This document shows, one piece after another, positions 54,539-57,133 of a stretch of 57,133 bases of DNA. Origin of the DNA: Draconibacterium sp. Lineage in GTDB: Bacteria; Bacteroidota; Bacteroidia; Bacteroidales; Prolixibacteraceae. Position numbers and translations under genes: made by a program. The stretch lies in the NCBI GenBank assembly GCA_016705335.1, contig JADIYN010000037.1, forward strand, positions 1 to 57,133, in the 5' to 3' direction. Position 1 is the stretch's first letter. The number at the start of each line of letters is the position of its first letter. The notes beneath the pieces were generated by a model that had not been told where the DNA came from, made no database searches, and was given only the letters and a program-made list of their open reading frames with translations.

Positions 54539-54945
54539 ATGAGTAAAGTAACAGATCCAATAGCAGATTATCTTACAAGGTTAAGAAATGCAATTCAGGC
54601 AAAACATCGCGTGGTTGACATACCCGCTTCAGGAATGAAAAAGGAAATGACTAAACTTCTTAAAGAAAGGGTTATATCCTGAATTATAAATTTGAAGACG
54701 AAGTAGGTTACCAGGGCAATATTAAAATTGCATTGAAATACAACCCTGAGACAAAAGTGTCTGCAATAAAAGCGATAGAACGCATCAGTAAACCAGGTTT
54801 ACGCCAGTATTGTCATACAGAAGACATTCCGCGTGTACTAAATGGTTTGGGAATAGCAATTATCTCCACATCGAAAGGTGTAATAACCGACAAAGAAGCT
54901 CATGAGCTTAATGTTGGTGGAGAAGTTTTATGTTATGTGTATTAA
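54539..54945 (+). CDS. rpsH: 30S ribosomal protein uS8, one-base shift
   Basis: Starts MSKVTDPIADYLTRLRNAIQ and is cut at a TGA after LLKERVIS. Adding one A to the A run near 54667 restores KEKGYILNYKFEDEVGYQGN, and the frame then runs to GVITDKEAHELNVGGEVLCY and the stop at 54945. Joined length of about 135 residues is normal. An essential protein, so the shift is a sequence error. Confidence 0.93.
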
Positions 54946-54951
54946 AGGAGG
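54944..54951 (+). promoter_or_regulatory. strong Shine-Dalgarno before rplF
   Basis: AAAGGAGG lies 6 nt before the rplF ATG and is fully complementary to the anti-SD core CCTCC. Other genes in the cluster have no or weak matches, as usual for Bacteroidota. Confidence 0.7.
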
Positions 54952-54957
54952 AAAGTC

Positions 54958-55514
54958 ATGTCAAGAATAGGTAAATTACCCGTAACAGTTCCGGCAGGAG
55001 TAAAAATTAGTGTGAACGACGATAACGTTGTCACAGTTAAAGGACCTCTGGGAGAATTGTCACAGAAAGTTGACCCAAACATTTCAATCAGTATCGAAGA
55101 TGGTGCTGTTGAATTGAAAAGGGCAGGCGATGAAAAAAGCCAAAAAGCAATGCATGGACTCTACCGGTCTTTAGTAAATAACATGGTTGTTGGAGTATCA
55201 AAAGGATACGAAGTTAAATTAGAACTCGTGGGTGTTGGTTATAGAGCTGAAATGGCTCCAAACAACGTGCTTGACCTTGTATTGGGGTTTTCTCACCACA
55301 TTTATTGCAACTTCCTCCTGAAGTAAAAGTTGATGCTAAATCTGATAAACGTAGTAATCCGATTATTACATTAACTTGTAATGACAAACAATTAATCGGA
55401 CAAATTGCTGCTAAAATCAGATCATTCCGTATGCCTGAACCTTACAAAGGAAAAGGTATTAAGTTCGTAGGTGAAGTATTAAGGCGTAAGGCTGGTAAAA
55501 CCGCTTCAAAATAA
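54958..55514 (+). CDS. rplF: 50S ribosomal protein uL6, one-base shift
   Basis: Starts MSRIGKLPVTVPAGVKISVN. The frame breaks after LVLGFSHHIY near 55305. One T restored gives IYLQLPPEVKVDAKSDKR, ending PEPYKGKGIKFVGEVLRRKA and GKTASK. Joined length of about 185 residues is normal. Essential, so the shift is a sequence error. Confidence 0.93.
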
Positions 55515-55534
55515 TTCTTAATAAGTTAATTATT

Positions 55535-55891
55535 ATGGCATTAACAAAAATACAGAGGCGCACAAAAATTAAAATGCGCGTGCGCAAAATAGTAAATGGT
55601 ACAGCCGAACGTCCACGCATGAGTATATTCAGAAGCAACAAGGAAATATATGCTCAATTAATTGATGATTCAAAAGGAGTAACACTTCTAATGGCTTCAT
55701 CAAAAGCTAAGGATATCGCTGTTGCAGCAGGTACAAAAACCGAAAAGGCTGCCATGGTTGGCAAATCAATCGCTGAAAAAGCAATTGCCGCAGGAATAAG
55801 TGCAGTTGTATTCGACAGAAATGGTTATTTATACCATGGAAGAGTAAAACAATTAGCTGACGCTGCCCGTGAAGGCGGCCTTAAATTCTAA
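55535..55891 (+). CDS. rplR: 50S ribosomal protein uL18
   Basis: 118 residues, MALTKIQRRTKIKMRVRKIV; AVVFDRNGYLYHGRVKQLAD. Binds 5S rRNA. Intact. Confidence 0.96.
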   Translation: MALTKIQRRTKIKMRVRKIVNGTAERPRMSIFRSNKEIYAQLIDDSKGVTLLMASSKAKDIAVAAGTKTEKAAMVGKSIAEKAIAAGISAVVFDRNGYLYHGRVKQLADAAREGGLKF

Positions 55892-55898
55892 TAATATT

Positions 55899-56414
55899 AT
55901 GGCGAAAATTAGCAACAAAGTAAAAACAAGCGACCTCGAGTTAAAAGACAGGTTGGTAGCCATTAACCGCGTAACCAAAGTTACAAAGGGAGGACGTACA
56001 TTTAGTTTCTCTGCAATTGTAGTGGTTGGTAACGAAGAAGGAATCGTAGGTTGGGGCCTTGGAAAAGCAAGCGAAGTTACAACTGCTATTTCAAAAGGCG
56101 TTGACGCAGCTAAAAAGAACCTGGTGAAAATTCCTATACTTCATGGAACTATTCCTCACCAACAAACAGCAAAATTCGGTGGTGCAAATGTACTTCTGAA
56201 ACCTGCAACATCGGGTACCGGTGTTAAAGCAGGGGTGCTATGCGTGCAGTGTTGGAAAGTGTTGGGGTACACGATATTCTTGCAAAATCGAAAGGCTCTT
56301 CAAATCCGCATAACCTTGGTTAAAGCAACAATGGCTGCTTTACTCGAGTTACGCGATGCTTATACAGTAGCCCAGCACAGAGGTGTTTCATTAGAAAAAG
56401 TTTTTAAAGGATAA
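55899..56414 (+). CDS. rpsE: 30S ribosomal protein uS5, two compensating shifts
   Basis: Starts MAKISNKVKTSDLELKDRLV; I chose this ATG over one 30 bp upstream inside rplR. Between about 56233 and 56323 the frame is wrong. A G missing after GVKAG and an extra G in CTTGGTT hide GAMRAVLESVGVHDILAKSK and GSSNPHNL, which read correctly one frame over. The open frame therefore stays uninterrupted but about 30 residues as translated (VLCVQCWKVLGYTIFLQN...) are false. Real length about 171. Confidence 0.94.
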   Translation: MAKISNKVKTSDLELKDRLVAINRVTKVTKGGRTFSFSAIVVVGNEEGIVGWGLGKASEVTTAISKGVDAAKKNLVKIPILHGTIPHQQTAKFGGANVLLKPATSGTGVKAGVLCVQCWKVLGYTIFLQNRKALQIRITLVKATMAALLELRDAYTVAQHRGVSLEKVFKG

Positions 56415-56421
56415 CACAGTT

Positions 56422-56604
56422 ATGGCTAAATTAAAAATTACACAAGTAAAAAGTAGTATCGGTTCAACTAAACGCCAAAAATTAACTTTGGCAGCGTTAG
56501 GTTTAAAAAAACTAAACCGTCCGGTTATTCACGAAGCTACACCTCAAATTGTTGGCATGGTTAACAAAATGAGGCATTTAATTAGTGTTGAAGAAGTTAA
56601 TTAA
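56422..56604 (+). CDS. rpmD: 50S ribosomal protein uL30
   Basis: 60 residues, MAKLKITQVKSSIGSTKRQK; LGLKKLNRPVIHEATPQIVG. Intact. Confidence 0.96.
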   Translation: MAKLKITQVKSSIGSTKRQKLTLAALGLKKLNRPVIHEATPQIVGMVNKMRHLISVEEVN

Positions 56605-56624
56605 TATTTCAAATATCTGAAAAT

Positions 56625-57069
56625 ATGAATTTAAATAACTTACAACCTGCAGAAGGATCTACTACATCCCAAAAACGAATCGGAAGAGGCCAGGGCTCAG
56701 GCAGAGGCGGTACATCGACACGTGGACATAAAGGGCAAAAGTCAAGATCAGGATATTCAAAGAAAATAGGTTTCGAAGGCGGTCAAATGCCTTTGCAGCG
56801 CGTTGTTCCAAAATCAGGTTTTAAAAATATCAACAGGGTTGAGTACAAAGGAATCAATCTTGAAGTATTACAACAATTGGCTGAAAAAAGGAACACGACT
56901 GTTATCGACAAGGAATTCTTGATTTCAGCAGGTGTGGCAAAGAAAGGACAGAATTAAAATTCTGGGTAGCGGAACTCTAAGTATAAAACTTGAAGTGAAA
57001 GCACACGCCTTTACAAAAAGTGCCAAAGAAGCAATTGAAAAATTACAAGGAACCACAGAAATACTGTAA
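56625..57069 (+). CDS. rplO: 50S ribosomal protein uL15, one-base shift
   Basis: Starts MNLNNLQPAEGSTTSQKRIG with the Gly-rich GRGQGSGRGGTSTRGHKGQK. The frame stops after AKKGQN. One base restored near 56952 gives IKILGSGTLSIKLEVKAHAF and TKSAKEAIEKLQGTTEIL to the stop at 57067-57069. About 148 residues. Essential, so the shift is a sequence error. Confidence 0.93.
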
Positions 57070-57075
57070 ACTATA

Positions 57076-57133
57076 ATGAAAAGATTTATAGAGACCCTAA
57101 AGAATATTTATAAGATTGAAGATCTTAGATTTC
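57076..57133 (+). CDS. secY: protein translocase SecY, first 19 codons
   Basis: MKRFIETLKNIYKIEDLRF follows rplO by 6 bp and continues past the window end. Position after rplO and the start (FIETLKNI.KIEDLR) identify the translocon core subunit. Confidence 0.9.
   Translation, partial: MKRFIETLKNIYKIEDLRF

Noticed and set aside
54539..57069. Programmed frameshifting or real pseudogenes in rpsH, rplF, rpsE and rplO
   Set aside because: Shifts lie at plain homopolymers without slippery-site plus structure signals, and these genes are essential single-copy genes; sequence error is far simpler.

Overview
The window is a 57 kb piece of a Bacteroidota chromosome, most likely class Bacteroidia (a Marinilabiliales/Prolixibacteraceae-like anaerobe or facultative anaerobe). 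Signs of this are TAnnTTTG-type -7 promoter boxes, near absence of Shine-Dalgarno sequences, a DUF4290 gene beside murA, a gliding-motility-type C-terminal sorting domain (type IX secretion), a Bacteroidota-type EF-G paralogue, a flavodiiron protein and the gene order rpsL-rpsG-fusA-rpsJ-S10/spc. The exact genus cannot be read from the sequence.

Layout. 1-1.1 kb: end of a small SANT/Myb-like protein gene, then a non-coding array of about 18 copies of a 21-bp unit, each carrying the palindrome ACTAATTAGT. 1.1-7.7 kb: SMR exporter, broken TonB-dependent receptor, truncated SlyD-like FKBP, aroC, DUF134 regulator, candidate small RNA, PepSY membrane protein, OB-fold lipoprotein and msrB. 7.8-12.5 kb (minus): an apparent murein-turnover operon (mltG, transglutaminase lipoprotein, SH3-NlpC/P60 peptidase, dipeptide epimerase). 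12.7-18.8 kb: flavodiiron protein, SGNH hydrolase, transketolase, serA with a large internal deletion, Crp/Fnr regulator. 18.8-26.7 kb (minus): two paralogous small exported proteins, dnaJ, grpE, TlpA-like thioredoxin, murA, DUF4290, UvrD/PcrA helicase. A G/C homopolymer block of about 300 bp (26.83-27.13 kb) is almost certainly a sequencing or assembly artefact. 27.2-33.8 kb: secreted PKD/CHU_C protein, a membrane-NTPase fusion, a polytopic membrane protein and an EF-G2-like protein. 34.1-40.3 kb: assimilatory sulfite reduction operon (DUF2061, siroheme synthase N-domain, cysJ, cysI, SDR-like protein, uroporphyrinogen-III methyltransferase). 40.4-44.4 kb: small membrane protein, C39-peptidase ABC exporter and HlyD-like adaptor. 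44.5-57.1 kb: the str, S10 and spc ribosomal-protein cluster up to the first codons of secY.

The most interesting signal is upstream of the sulfite reductase operon. A 32-codon leader ORF (34212-34310) with a Met-Met-Trp-Met-Cys-Cys run is followed by a strong intrinsic terminator. The 5' arm of that terminator is also perfectly complementary over 8 nt to a segment inside the leader ORF. This is the geometry of ribosome-mediated attenuation responding to sulfur amino acids. A CRP-type dyad (TGTGA-N6-TCACG) lies at the predicted transcription start. Other candidate new elements are a structured RNA between rpsL and rpsG, a minus-strand small RNA at about 5.85-5.95 kb, the phased palindrome array and the membrane-NTPase fusion.

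Caution for any user: at least 20 one-base indels, mostly one-base losses in A, T or G runs, break genes here. They hit uS8, uL6, uS5 and uL15, which the cell cannot do without. These are sequence errors, not pseudogenes. Larger losses (serA, slyD, the TonB plug) may also be assembly collapses. Broken genes are annotated below as single CDS spans joined across the shifts.
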